A DNA stretch of 64,000 nt from Zygnema cylindricum (GCA_037447655.1 JBBHKE010000890.1:186001-250000); one strand, 5' to 3'. Positions 22,466-34,047 are shown, numbered from the stretch's first letter. The notes: generated from the letters alone by a model not told the origin. Numbers and translations: made by a program.

Positions 22466-23400
22466 CTACCTGTAATATTCTATTTTTATATTCCATTTCC
22501 CACCGCTTGGAAATTGGGAATTGCTAGATTTCTTTGGCGACATCGGTGGAAATGGGAAACAATTCCGTCGGAGATGACGTCGTGTACACCGGGTAGCATC
22601 CAAACACTGGGACATTTGTCTTTCCCAGTTCCATAAATCCAGAGGAACCACCACTTTGGTTCCTTCCGGATTTTTGGGGTCCCGGACGGTACACTGTTCT
22701 TTCCACACGCTCAAACTCATATTGAGCCGGGTCCAGGTGGCCATTCCCAACAGAATTTTGAATTGAGTCCCTTCCACCACGAAGAAGGGGAGCTCAATTT
22801 TCACCTGTTGGCCTTCGTCATCCGAAAACTCGATATCCATGGCCTTGATAATTCCATGGACTGGTTGACTGTCGTTGCTTATGGTGCTTAGCCAGATGTT
22901 GCTTGGGCAGATATCGGGCCAGAGTTCCTCGGGCATCTTCTGCAAAGCGGAGGTGGTAATGAGGTTGGGGAGAGCTCTAGTGTTGACTACGGCGTCCTGG
23001 TATCCCCCGTATCCGTTGAGCTTCAAGTTCTCGGTTCTGCTCAGTAGGAGAGCCACTGATAAGGCCTTGTAGACCCTATCCACTATAGGGGTTTTAGGAT
23101 CGGAGGACAAAAATAATGCAGTTGGCGAAGTGGTCCTGTCTACCCCCCCCTTTCCAGAGTGTATTTCCTCTCCCAATGCGTCAATGAGGATTTCTTCGGG
23201 CAGGTTGTGGGACGATGCTAGAGTCATCACGTGTGTGAGTGCATAGGGCATGAGGTGTCGGACTAACATGACAGCCGGCTTGGAGGAGGGATGTGTTGCT
23301 TTTGGTGAAGATGGAGATGAGTTCGGTTTCCTGATGATACTGATCTAATTCTTCTTGCTCACTCACTAAGCTGGAATTTGGAATAGGAGGTGTTTAGGGA
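22466..23400 (-). pseudogene. gypsy-1 retropepsin-like protease region
   Basis: Would cleave the polyprotein. A 267-codon open frame shows a hydrophobic segment followed by VVNTRALPNLI, where a retropepsin has D-T/S-G-A and a hydrophobic stretch. Here Asp reads Asn and Gly reads Arg, both explained by G-to-A changes, so this copy is catalytically dead. The flap and hydrophobic strand region (LPFFVVEGTQFKILLGMATW) follows. A frameshift near 22500 separates it from the methyltransferase. Confidence 0.65.
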
Positions 23401-23947
23401 CCATTATTCTCCGAGCCTTCGGCATATATTTCTCAAACCAGTCCTGATTGTCCTTTTTGTCTTGTTCGAGTACCTCCTTCACTCGCTGTTGTTTCGTGTT
23501 CTTGTAATTTTTGAAACCGCGAGGCAATTTAGGTTTGGGAGGAAGAGATGGCTGGTGATAGGGCTTGATTCCTCAGCCGATGTCGTTGTTCAACACTACG
23601 TCTCGGGGAGTAAATGACAAAGGCCTTGTAGCTTTTCGGTTGTGATCCTTCTGACCCATTTTCTGTCGGTCTTGTCTTTACATCGAGGTGGAGTTGCGGA
23701 GTTGGCGACGACTATCTCCTACCCCAACATTCCAAGCTCCAGACGGGAAGCTTAGGGCATGGTGGGCATTTGGTGGTTCCAAATCCCACCCCAATAAATC
23801 GTCATCATTGCACCCTCTGTGCTTTGAAGCTGAAGCTCCGCAAGCTTCTGTAGCAACTCCTGTCTTTGCCTTTGGAGTCGTTGGGCTGCTGTAAGAGGTG
23901 CAGGCCGGAAAGAAGATCCCACGCGCACGGCAGCTAACTCTGCAGCC
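23401..23947 (-). pseudogene. gypsy-1 Gag-protease linker
   Basis: The minus strand starts at the CAGCC duplication (joined to 28365) with an Ala/Gln-rich, probably helical segment (RLQRQRQELLQKLAELQLQ), then a basic stretch leading to the protease. Several stops and frameshifts occur. No catalytic motif. Confidence 0.6.
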
Positions 23948-25157
23948 TGAAACTCTGAGACCTCCATTGGCCCTCAGAGTATGCAGATCCAAAAGAAGCT
24001 AATCTAGATAGTGCCGACTCCAAGGTTATATAAACCCAAATGACTGACCCCTTGACAGTCACAATCCCAATATAGATTCACCCCTGTGAAATAACACTTT
24101 CTGTGTGCTCAGTTCCACCACAGAATGCAAAGTTAGAATATGAGATTTGGACACATTCACCCACTTTGACTTTCCCTTTTAAATTCAGCCACCCTGGCAA
24201 GCAAAAACTCTAACCGACTACACCCTTGTGTAGCTTAGACTCCCCTGAGTCCGCAGCAAAAAGAATCACTGAAAATGGTAAAGTAAATTGATAGTTATGG
24301 CTGGCCAAAGTTTGCCATTTATACAGAGTGCTCTCTGGGAGAGGCAACTGCCTACCCAAATTTTCTAAGTCGTATTCCCTCTCTAAAACTCTATCTACTG
24401 AAGTACGGCACCAATCAAATTACTGTGTCGTACAGAAAAGTATAGGTGCCGGTGTACTTTATGTACGGCCGTTGTACGACATGGCCAAAATGTCGACACG
24501 TGTCAAATCAGGATTAGTTCCTGTAATCTTCGGAATTCCCGTAGTCCAATGTTATCACGCCACGTGTCATCTGACGTGGCAAAGACCGTAAAACGCCAAA
24601 AATGCCTTTTCCGTGATCGCGGCGCTTATCGTGGCCGTCCGATCAAAACCGGCTATAATCCTAGCCGCTGAAATTCGACGCGCGGTATTTGTTTCGCTAT
24701 CGAAACAAATGCGCGGTATTTGTTTCGCTATCGAAACAAATGCGCGGTATCCGTTCTGTCCACATACCGTACTTCGTACTTAATCAAACTGTATCTATGT
24801 ACAAAGTATCTATAAGCCGTTAAACGGATTTATCTACATATAAAGATTTATATATTTATCAAACCATATATATCGTAATATCATTCTTAGACTTAACGGC
24901 TAGAGCTAACGGCTAATGCCGATTGACGGACGACAGGTACCAGGATCAATTCCTGCGTCTGGCAGCTTACTTTTGGTAAGTCTACCTAATTCTCCCCCTG
25001 TCTTCTCTAGAGAGCCTAGGCAGCCATGGCTCTAGCTCCCTATCCAGCCTTCAGTGACTACAACAAGTGTGGGGGCTTAGATAGGGGAGTTAGAGGCAGA
25101 CCGCCTTAGCTCTTTTTCTATCCTAATACAGACCTAGAAAATACTCAAATATCAACA
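23948..25157 (-). repeat. N2 3' LTR
   Basis: In element sense it runs TGTTGATATTTGAG to GAGTTTCA. It holds a tRNA-like module (24895-24975), two tandem 31-bp hairpin units (24681-24742), and the CTACACAAGGGTGTAG and GACTCAGGGGAGTC hairpins near 24225-24260. Confidence 0.93.
24681..24742. repeat. Tandem hairpin units in N2 LTR
   Basis: A 31-bp unit CGCGGTATTTGTTTCGCTAT... occurs twice. Each carries the perfect inverted repeat ATTTGTTTCG-CTAT-CGAAACAAAT. The same pair, slightly mutated, lies in the other N2 LTR (about 27891-27952), and single units occur in most other LTRs. Confidence 0.85.
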
Positions 25158-25175
25158 CTCCCCTTATTTTCTAGT

Positions 25176-27151
25176 CTATTTTCTTTCAACTTCCACAAAC
25201 AAGTAAACAAACACCCCCTCCTTTCTTTTTTTTTTTCTTTTCTTTTTCCTTTTTCCTTTTCCTTTCATAAAACTTAAGTATTTAACACAGTGCATTAAAT
25301 GAACTGAAATGATAATTGCATCACACATTTTATTTAACATCCCATTTTTCATAAATCCGAGCAAAGATTTTATCCACTTCATCACTCTTTCATCCACACA
25401 CAAACCGATTTCCCTCTTGCGATCCAAATAGCCAGCCCCATTTCCAATCTGCAACATACACCCAGATGCTAACCCTTTTACAGGCACATCTTCACAAGTG
25501 ACGTCACACCAAGTAGTGATGTCAAATCCATCTACCCCCAAATATTCCCAAAAAACACTAGTCCCCACTAAGTTCCTCATAAGATCTACATCTTTAGTAC
25601 TCATATTTTTATCCATGATAATTACCCCATTTTCTGAACTTCCCTCACTCTCTCCCATGGAATTCTTTCCACTATTACTTTCTAATTTAATTCCCAATAA
25701 ATATTTCTTCTCGCCTAAACCTTTAATCAAATATTTCTCTTCTCCCCTATCCTTTGAAACCTCTTCGAGTTTCACTTCTCCCCTTTCCTCGGAATCCGTT
25801 GAAGTCTCCCTCTCCGACCAGTTTTCTGGTTCCCTATTATCTATAAAATTATCCTGATTAATTTTATCTTTCCCGTTTTCACTTATGGATCCTAGAACTG
25901 ACTTTCTCATTTCTAAGTCATACACTCTACAATCCTCGACATCCTCAAGTACCTCCTCTCTCTTTACTTCCCTTATACCTCCAAAAGCACTCTGTTGCCT
26001 TTGTGCAATTACTGTGTGCTTTTCTTTCTTCCCCATACTACTAATCTGGAGAAGCTCTAAAATATCTTCATCCTCTTTCTCCTCTTCCCTTTCTTCCTCC
26101 TCATCCACATTCCAACTTCTAAGTTTTTCCAAACAAGGGCATTCCTCCATATAATGACCCGGTTCCCTACAAAAGAAGCAAGCCCCTTTTTTCAAAGCTC
26201 CCCATTCTTTTCCTCTCCCTCTCTTTCCACCAAAGTTGCGATAAGGTTTACCATTGTCTTTCTTTCTCTCATCACGCTTCCGCTCGTCACCACCGTTCCT
26301 CTCATCACGCTTCCGCTCGTCACCGCCGTTCCTCTCATCACGCTTCCGCCAATCACCACTTGCTGAAAATGCATTGACCCTGTCCTTTCCCCTACGAAGC
26401 TCCAAAGTGCTTTCCTTCACAAGAATTATCCCCATGGTAAAGCTTCAAGTCCATGAGGAGCCATCCATTGCCTGCATACGACAAATGATGTTTTGGTACT
26501 CATCGGGGAGTTTCATAAGTAGTGTATTAATCTTACTCTCCTCAGATTCTACATATCCCGCACTAGTAAGCTCAACGTATAACGCAGCAATATCATTGCA
26601 AAATTCTATCATGCTACCGCCTTTATAAACGTAGGCATCTATTTCTTGTTTTACTAATTGCTGCCTCTGAATAGTCTCACTCTTATAAATCTAAATTAGT
26701 GCTTCCCATATCTTTGAAGCTTTGGTTAGACTTAAAATAGTGATAGCTATCGACTTAGACACATATCTAAGTATGAGATGTTTTGCTATAGTGTTTTTGT
26801 ATTCCCATATTTTTGTGTAATTTTCTTCAGTTTTAATCCCTACATGTGGTACCATAGCTGAGAGCCTAGCTCCCCTCACCATAGGTGTCCCTTTTTCCTT
26901 CTCCCCTATTTCCCTATCCACAGAAAGATTTTTCCCTTCACCTTCCGTTGCATCTGAGCTCCGGTTTATATTCTGGGCAGCCTCAGATGAATCTCCATAG
27001 TAAGCTCCTCCAAAGCTAGGTGGCGGACATCTCACTTGTCCCGAAACAATTCCCCATAAGTGTTTCTCAAAAAGCAATCCCGCCATTGAAAACTCCCTAT
27101 AGGTGAAGTCTGTTCCATCGAACATAGGCACCCTAGATGGTGGGCCCATAA
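25176..27151 (-). pseudogene. N2 Gag fused to RT-thumb and RNase-H remnants
   Basis: One frame runs from the ATG within the primer site (27151-27149) to 25176, about 658 codons, with only two nonsense codons (about 26688 and 26439). It gives Gag (MGPPSRVPMFDGTDF), a CCHC knuckle (CFFCREPGHYMEEC, near 26170), then without protease or integrase an acidic linker, the RT-thumb motif KKYLLGIKL, and RNase-H-like pieces (FDITTWCDVT, KWIKSLLGFMKNGM). The YVDD and MEAEYM catalytic motifs are absent. The tail is Lys/Arg-rich. The upstream LTR-encoded ATG is mutated to AAG in this copy. It would supply structural Gag but no enzymes. Confidence 0.82.
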
Positions 27152-27153
27152 CT

Positions 27154-28364
27154 TGAAACTCTGAGACCTCCTTTGGCCCTCAGAGTATGCAGATCCAAAA
27201 GAAGCTAATCTAGATAGTGCCGACTCTAAGTTAATATAAACCCAAATGACTGACCCCTTGACAGTCACAATCCCAATATAGATTCACCCCTGTGAAATAA
27301 CACTTTCTGTGTGTTTAGTTCCACCACAGAATGCAAAGTTAGAATATGAGATTTGGACACATTCACCCACTTTGACTTTCCCTTTTAAATTAAGCCACCC
27401 TGGCAAACAAAAACTTTGACCAACTACACCCCTGTGTAGCCTGGACTCCCTTGAGTCCGCAACAAAAAGAATCACTAAAAATTGTCAAGTAAATTGATAG
27501 TTATGGCTGGCCAAAGTTTGCCATTTATACAGAGTGCTCTCTGGGAGAGGCAGCTGCCTACCCAAAATTTTCTAAGTCCTATTCCGTCTCTAAAACTCTA
27601 TCTACTGAAGTACGGCACCAATCAAATTACTTTGTCGTACAGAAAAGTACAGGTGCTGGTGTACTTTATGTACGGCCGTTGTACGACATAGCCAAAATGT
27701 CGACACGTGTCAAATCAGGATTAGTTCCTGTAATCTCCGGAATTCCCGTAGTCCAATGTTATCACGCCACGTGTTATCTGACGTGGAAAAGACCGTAAAA
27801 CGCCAAAAATGCCTTTTCCGTGATCGCGGCGCCTATCGTGGCCGTCCGATCAAAACCGGCTATAATCCTAGCCGCTGAAATTCGACGCGCGGTATTTGTT
27901 TCGCTATCAAAACAAATGCGCGGTATTTGTTTCGCTATGGAAACAAATGCGCGGTATCCGTTCTGTCCACATACCGTACTTCGTACTAAATCAAACTGTA
28001 TCTATGTACTAAGTATCTATTAGCCGTTAAACGGATTAATCTACATATGACAATTTATATATTTATCAAACCCTACATATCGTAATATCTGTCCTAGACC
28101 TAACAGCTAGAGCTAACGGCTAATGCGTATTAACGGACGGCAGGTACCAGGATAATTTCCTGGGTCCGTCAACTAACTTTTGGTAAGTCTACCTATTTCA
28201 CCCCCTGTCTTCTCCAGAGAGCCTAGGCAGCCATGGCTCTAGCTCCCTATCCAGCCTTCAGTGACTACAACAAGTTTGGGGGCTTGGATAGGGGAGTTAG
28301 AGGCAGACCGCCTTAGCTCTTTTTCTATCCTAATACAGACCTAGAAAATACTCAAATATCAACA
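27154..28364 (-). repeat. N2 5' LTR
   Basis: Counterpart of 23948-25157 with a tRNA-like module at 28085-28165. The adjoining primer site at 27139-27153 reads AGTTATGGGCCCACC, one base off the family sequence. Confidence 0.92.
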
Positions 28365-28737
28365 CAGCCATCGCGGCCAACTGTTGACTTTGTTGCTGTA
28401 TAATGATCTCCGGCGTAAACGTTGCCGGAGCAGCCGGAACTCGCTCAGGTCTCTTCGATGTTGGCATAAGTTGGCGCCCCCACGGGTAAAGGAGTTGGAG
28501 GGGTAGAGGGTAAACGGCGGTTTCCCCTTCCCGAGTAAACAAAGCAAACTGCATCATTTCCTTGGGTATTCTATTTTTCCGGTGACATTGCCCTTCCTTG
28601 TGCCCTAGAAATCCACAAGCTTTGCACTTGGTGCCCTCGGTAGTATATTTACTCCGGATTTCGTTGGAGATTTGGGCGTCATCAAACTTTGGAAGTTTGA
28701 TTTGCCGCAACTGAAATTGGGACATCTTAGAGGTTTC
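28365..28737 (-). pseudogene. gypsy-1 Gag segment with second zinc knuckle
   Basis: The minus strand encodes a basic segment with KLPKFDDAQ, the CCHC knuckle CKACGFLGHKEGQC (near 28625) and a Gln-rich tail. The frame enters from 34954 through the GTTTC duplication and leaves into 23947 through CAGCC, showing that N2 and copia-1 split one gag gene. Confidence 0.85.
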
Positions 28738-28884
28738 TGTTGAAAAGAGGTAATTAATAGTTCACTTCCCTATTTTAGTTTTGTTTTAAAGAAAGAGAGT
28801 GAGGATCAAAGGCGCGCCATGGCTGCCGCCATATTTAGAAAGTGGCAGTTTTTGCAGTTAAGGGTATTTTGGCTAAAATAGTGC

Positions 28885-28955
28885 CTAGTACTAGATTTGA
28901 ACCTGTGACCTCTATATTCTTTGTAGCCTAACGCCTTAACCATTAAGGCGTTACG
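28885..28955 (-). other. Antisense tRNA-like module in copia-1 LTR
   Basis: The minus strand reads a D-arm/A-box-like TTAATGGTTAAGGCG and, about 40 bases on, a B-box-like GGTTCAAATCT (28893-28903), in the order and spacing of a tRNA gene. The acceptor stem is not convincing, so a working tRNA is unlikely. Repeated in the 3' LTR at 34206-34276. Confidence 0.5.
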
Positions 28956-29431
28956 AAACGATACACTTGACGGGTTTCATAAATATATAAATATTAACGA
29001 AATAGCTAATTAACAGCAGACTAACCAAAATGAGCAATTTCTGCGTGTACGCGAATCTGAACCGTGTAAAATATGTTTTGATCGGACGGCCGGCATTATA
29101 GCCGCCACGCGAAGTGAGCTTTTCGGCGGCATACGGATATAGCGTCACGCGGTGCCACGTGGCGCCACATTATTTGATACCGGAGAAGATGGGAGGAGGA
29201 ACCATGGCTTCCGATATGACAGGTGTCACCTTGTAGACCTTGTCGTACAATAGTTGTACAATAAGTACATCGCCCATTGTACCTTCTTGTACTTTATAGT
29301 GTTCCTATTGGACTAGGGTTTAATAGTAGGTAGTCGTGAGTAGGCAGACCGAGACTTAGTAATATTTAGGTACCTCTCTCTCTAAGAGAGCTTGTAACTA
29401 TAAAGGTCATCTTTGACCAGCCATAACTTAC

Positions 29432-29502
29432 TGCTCGGGTGAGCAAATTCAGTGATTCTTTTTACGTTTGACTCAGGGGAGTCTTGTCCTCACAAGGGTG
29501 AG
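29432..29502 (+). promoter_or_regulatory. Three leader hairpins in copia-1 LTR
   Basis: TGCTC-GGGT-GAGCA (29432-29445), GACTC-AGGG-GAGTC (29470-29483) and CTCAC-AAGG-GTGAG (29489-29502). Equivalent hairpins with changed but still paired stems occur in the other LTRs, supporting an RNA structure. Confidence 0.7.
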
Positions 29503-29608
29503 AGTGGCCAGAATATTTGTGTGCCTGGGTGGCGCTTATTCAGCGGGAAAGTAGAAGGGGCAAATATTATCCTAGAGGCTTTACATAGGCTGCTCATTCT
29601 GTGGGTCA

Positions 29609-32600
29609 ATGGAGACCACAGAATTTCAGGTTATGGGCCCACCCTCTAGGGTGCCCATATTTGATGGATCAGACTTTCTTTATTGGGAAATGATGATGGA
29701 GGGAGAACTATTTGAGAATTATTTATGGGGCATAGTGTCTGGACAAATTCGATGCCCACCTCCACCTGGGTTTGGAGGGACACGTTTTTCTGGCACCTCC
29801 GCCTCTACAGTTGGTAGAACAGCTGCCACCATCACCGAGGATGAAGATGAGGAAGGAGAAGAGATTGTCATGGAAGGAGAAAAGGAAGGAGTTGCAACTC
29901 AAGTAACACCATTGCCGAAGGGGATACCGGCAGCAGCACCGCCAGCAACAACGACAAGGGTTCAGACCGAAAGATCAGAGTCTGAAAAGTGGAACTACAA
30001 AGACAAGGTTGCTAAGCTCTTAATTCTTAAAAGTGTAGCAAAGGGCATTGCCATTCCTCTTATGCATGTCAAATCTTCATCTCAGATTTGGATATCACTA
30101 GTTAACAAATATAAGAGTGGATCATTGCAGCAGCAACAGTTGGCAGAAAATAAGATTGCAGCTTATACTTATAAGGGAGGAAGTATGGATAATTATTGCA
30201 ATGATTTAGGAGCATTGTTTGGAGAGTTAGAGAGTGCAGGTAACTCATGGTCTGAGAGACAAAGAGTGAACACATTAATGATGAAACTACCTGAAGAGTA
30301 TGAGAATATCATTAACCGATTGCAGGACATAGGAGATAACAATTCGAATTGGGATGACACTGTGGGAATGATTTTAGTGAAAGAAAGCACCATAGAGCTT
30401 AGGAGAGGGAGTCCAAGTGTTCAAGCATTGTCTGCAGGAGCTGATTGGCGGAAGCGTGATGAGGAGAGAGGGAAAGATCCTTATCGAAACTTTGGTGGAA
30501 GAGGACAAGGAGGTGGCAAATTTGATAGACAGGGGAGAGGAACTTCTCGAGGAGGATTATGTCACTTTTGCAAGAAACCGGGACACTATATGGCAGATTG
30601 TGTCAGACTTGCAGATCTTCGACTGAAAGATGGTCAAGGAACCTCAAAGGACGGAGGAAAGAAAAAGGCTTTCCTGACTCAAGTTCTTGATGAGGAAGTG
30701 GAAGAAAAAACTGAACCTGAAGAGGTGCTTGAGGAGCTTCTCCTTAATCCGAAAAACACTGAAAAGCATGTCGACATTCCACGGAGACAAAAGTGTGCTT
30801 TCGGAGGTAAGAGGGATCCACCCGAGGATGGGTGGATCATAGACTCAGGGGCTTCAATGCATATGTGCAAAGATAAGCGGTGGTTCACTAAACTGAGAAA
30901 GATCCCAACAGTTGAGATAGAGTACGGAGATGGTAGAGTAGAAACCACAAGTCTTGTTGGAACTGTTGACTTGAAGGTTCTAGTTGATGGAAAGGCCTCA
31001 ATTGTAACACTCTCAGACGTTCTTTACATTCCACAACTTAGCAAGAACCTAGTCTCAACAGCTGTCCTAGATGAAAAGGAGTTTGAAACAGGAACTAGGA
31101 AAGGAATCTTCACATCAAGCTTTGATAATGAGGTTTATTTCATAGCTGAGAAGGGCAGTCAAGGAATGTTCAGAATTGTACTTTGCAATGAAAAGAGTGT
31201 TCTCTACTCGTGTGCAAGTGAGATGATGCTTTGGCATAAAAGGTTGGGGCATGTGCATCTAGATAGATTAAAGAAAATGAAGAAAAATGGAATAGTGGAG
31301 GGTATTACTTTTGAAGATGATGAGACCTTTGATGATTGTAGTGGATGTGCCCAAGGGAAGATTCATAGACTTCCATTTCCAAAGGCAACCACATTTAGGA
31401 GAGAGAAAGTATTAGATCTAGTTCACACTGATGTTTGGGGACCTGCTAGGTATGCCTCACATGGGGGGAAAAGATGGATGTTAACTATCACAGATGATTG
31501 GTCTAGATACACGAAGGTATACTTTCTTAGACATAAGTCAGAGGTATTAAGATGTTTCAAAGAGTATAAAGTATGGAGTGAAAAGCTACATGAAACCTCA
31601 ATAAAAGAGATAAGAAGTGATAATGGGAAAGAATACACCTCAAGGGATTTTGAAGGATATCTTAAAGAAGAAGGAATTCATCATGAGAAAACTGTTCCCT
31701 ATAATCCGGAACAAAATGGAGTAGCAGAAAGAGTGAATAGAACTTTAGGAGATATGTCCAGAAGTATGTTAAGTGATAAGAGGATAGGGCTGCTGTTTTG
31801 GGCTGAGTCTATGAACTATGCTAATTTCATCAAAAATAGAGTCCTAACTTCAGCAAATAAGGAGGAAACTCCGTATGAGAGGTGGACAGGAAGAAAGCCT
31901 GATTTGTCTAGTTTGAGAGTGTTCGGAAGTCAAGTCTACAGTTTGGATTCCGATAAGACTAAATGGAAGTTAGAGGGAAGAGGGAAACCAGGATATCTTG
32001 TAGGATATGATGAGAGCACAAAAGGATACCGAGTGTATGACTTGAAAAAGAGAGATATAATTTTGGTAAAACACAAAGTGGTGATGAATGAAGAGAAGTC
32101 CATTGATCCATTCAAATATAATAAGGAAGTCAAAATCAGATTTGAAACGGATCAGTTTTCTGACTTTGACTTTGAAAATGAAGAGAAGGAAGAGGGAGAA
32201 AAAGAAAAATCTGCAGATCTACCAAAGGAGAAGGAGGAAAGGACAACATCCGAGGCAACGCCACAATACGAAGTGGAAACCGATGAGGAACTTGATGAGA
32301 CACCAGAATTGGAAGATAGGGGAGCTGAAAATCTCCCAAAAAGAAACCCAAAGATGCCTTCCATACCGGCGTCCGATTTTGAAGGGGGAAGAAGAAGTAG
32401 TAAACGACTTCAAGAAAGACAAGCAAATAACCAACTCACAAAGATGTCTCACCCAGATGAACCTCAAACATACTTAGAGGCTATAAACACTCTAGAAAGT
32501 AGCCGGTGGATCACAGCTATAAATGAAGAAATGGCCTCTATTATGGAAGCCAATACATGGGAGTTGGTAGATTGTCCACCGGACCGAAAACCGATCGGAT

Positions 32601-34045
32601 GTAAGTGGGTCTTTAAACTTAAATTAAACCCGGATAATACCATTGAGAGGTACAAAGCTAGGTTAGTAGCAAAAGGTTATACACAGAAAGAGGGGATAGA
32701 CTACGAAGAAACCTTTGCACCTGTAGTCAGATTTCCTTCTGTTAGAATCCTTTTAAGTATAGCCGCAGCGGAGGATATGGAAATCCACCAGATGGATATT
32801 AAAACTGCCTTTTTGCACGGAGAGTTGGAAGAAGAAATTTACATGAGGCAACCGGAAGGATTCGTGGAAAGTGGGGAAGAAAACAAAGTTTGCAAACTGA
32901 TAAAATCACTCTATGGGCTTAAGCAAGCCCCGCGACAGTGGAATATAAAGCTCGACGAATTTCTGACAGGTTTGGGGTATATCAGAATTAGTTCAGATCA
33001 CTCTATATATTTATTTGAAGATGAGAATGGAGTGATATTTATTGCTATTTATGTGGATGATTTGTAAGTCTTAAGCAAGTCCTTAGATAAAATTAACAAA
33101 CTAAAACGGGATCTTAGAAGCAGTTTTGATATGAAAGATCTTGGCAAAGCAAAGTACATTTTGGGAATTCAGATGGAGAGAGATAGAGGGAATAGAATTA
33201 TAAGACTCACTCAAAAAGAAGCAATCGGTAATATGCTAGAAAAATTTCAAATGGAGAAAGCAAACGGATGTACTACTCCCATGGATTTGAAGAAAGTGAG
33301 TGAGGGGAGTGAAGAGGGAGGAATATTCATCATTAATGATGAGATGGACGAGATAGAAAGAAAATTTATGGAAAATATCCCTTATCGGCAGATTGTAGGC
33401 AGTTTAATTTATTTTATGAACTGTACCCGTCCGGATATAGCTGCAGCTGTAGGTGTCGTTAGTAGAAATCTAAATGAACCAAGAAAGAGAGATTGGGAGG
33501 CTGCCAAAAGAGTGATGAGGTATCTGGTGGGGACAAGGGAATTATGGTTGCATTTGGGAGGGGAGCACACTGACATCACCACTTGGAGTGATGCTAGTTA
33601 TGGAGATGTGCCTTTAAGGAGGTGTACGACTGGATATGTGTTGCAAATTGGATCTGGTGCATGTTGTTGGAGTAGCAAGCAACAAAAAGTAGTTGCTCAG
33701 TCCACTATGGAGGCTGAATACATGGCTTCCTGTGCTGCCACCAAAGAATTAATGTGGGTTAAATCTCTTCTTGAAGAACTTGGGTTCATGAAGTCTGGAA
33801 CTCAAAATGTTTTTTGTGATAATCAAGCTGCTATCTCGATTGCAGCTAATCCGAAACATCACTTCAAAGCTAAGCATATGGATATTAGACTAAGCTTTGT
33901 CAGAGAGAAGGTAGAAAATAGAATTATTAAACTGGTTCATAAAACTGATAGAGAAATGATTGCAGACATGATGACAAAAGCAGTGCCTTCCCCTAAGTTG
34001 ATTTATTGCAGAGAAAACTGTGGATTAAAATTGAAAAGTGACTAG
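29609..34045 (+). CDS. copia-1 gag-pol polyprotein with one nonsense codon
   Basis: The frame has 1478 codons, interrupted only by TAA at 33065-33067. In order: Gag (1-330) starting METTEFQVMGPPSRVP, with knuckle CHFCKKPGHYMADC near residue 318; protease WIIDSGASMHMC (Asp near 412); GAG-pre-integrase LWHKRLGHVHLDRL (near 540); integrase HTDVWGP, RSDNGKEY and PEQNGVAERVNR (Asp, Asp, Glu near 608, 671 and 707); RT from about 980, with IKTAFLHGELEEEIYM and YVDDL at 1148-1152; RNase H with DITTWSDASYGD, MEAEYMAS and FCDNQAAI (about 1321-1405). The TAA directly follows YVDDL, where copia-2 has CTA, so thumb and RNase H are cut off. The start lies in the LTR. The ATG in the primer site (codon 9) is in frame and could also be used. 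Confidence 0.95.
29629..29643 (+). promoter_or_regulatory. copia-1 primer-binding site for initiator tRNA-Met anticodon arm
   Basis: GGTTATGGGCCCACC begins at the first base after the LTR. It complements the anticodon stem-loop of plant initiator tRNA-Met, not the tRNA 3' end, as known for Drosophila copia, which primes with a cleaved tRNA half. It is also coding: Gag reads V-M-G-P-P across it. Confidence 0.85.
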
Positions 34046-34047
34046 GA

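Larger units (their letters stand above)
23948..28364 (-). mobile_element. N2: non-autonomous copia element inserted in gypsy-1 gag
   Basis: LTRs 23948-25157 (1210 bp) and 27154-28364 (1211 bp), target duplication CAGCC at 23943-23947 and 28365-28369, a purine tract inside the 3' LTR (25158-25175) and a primer site inside the 5' LTR. Only 2.0 kb lies between the LTRs, against 4.4 kb in copia-1. Confidence 0.93.
28738..29628 (+). repeat. copia-1 5' LTR
   Basis: TGTTGAAAAG...GAATTTCA. TATA box TATAAA at 29399-29404. A ladder of hairpins lies downstream of it (29432-29502), so these are expected in the transcript. An antisense tRNA-like module is at 28885-28955. The ATG at 29609 starts Gag inside the LTR. 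Confidence 0.96.
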
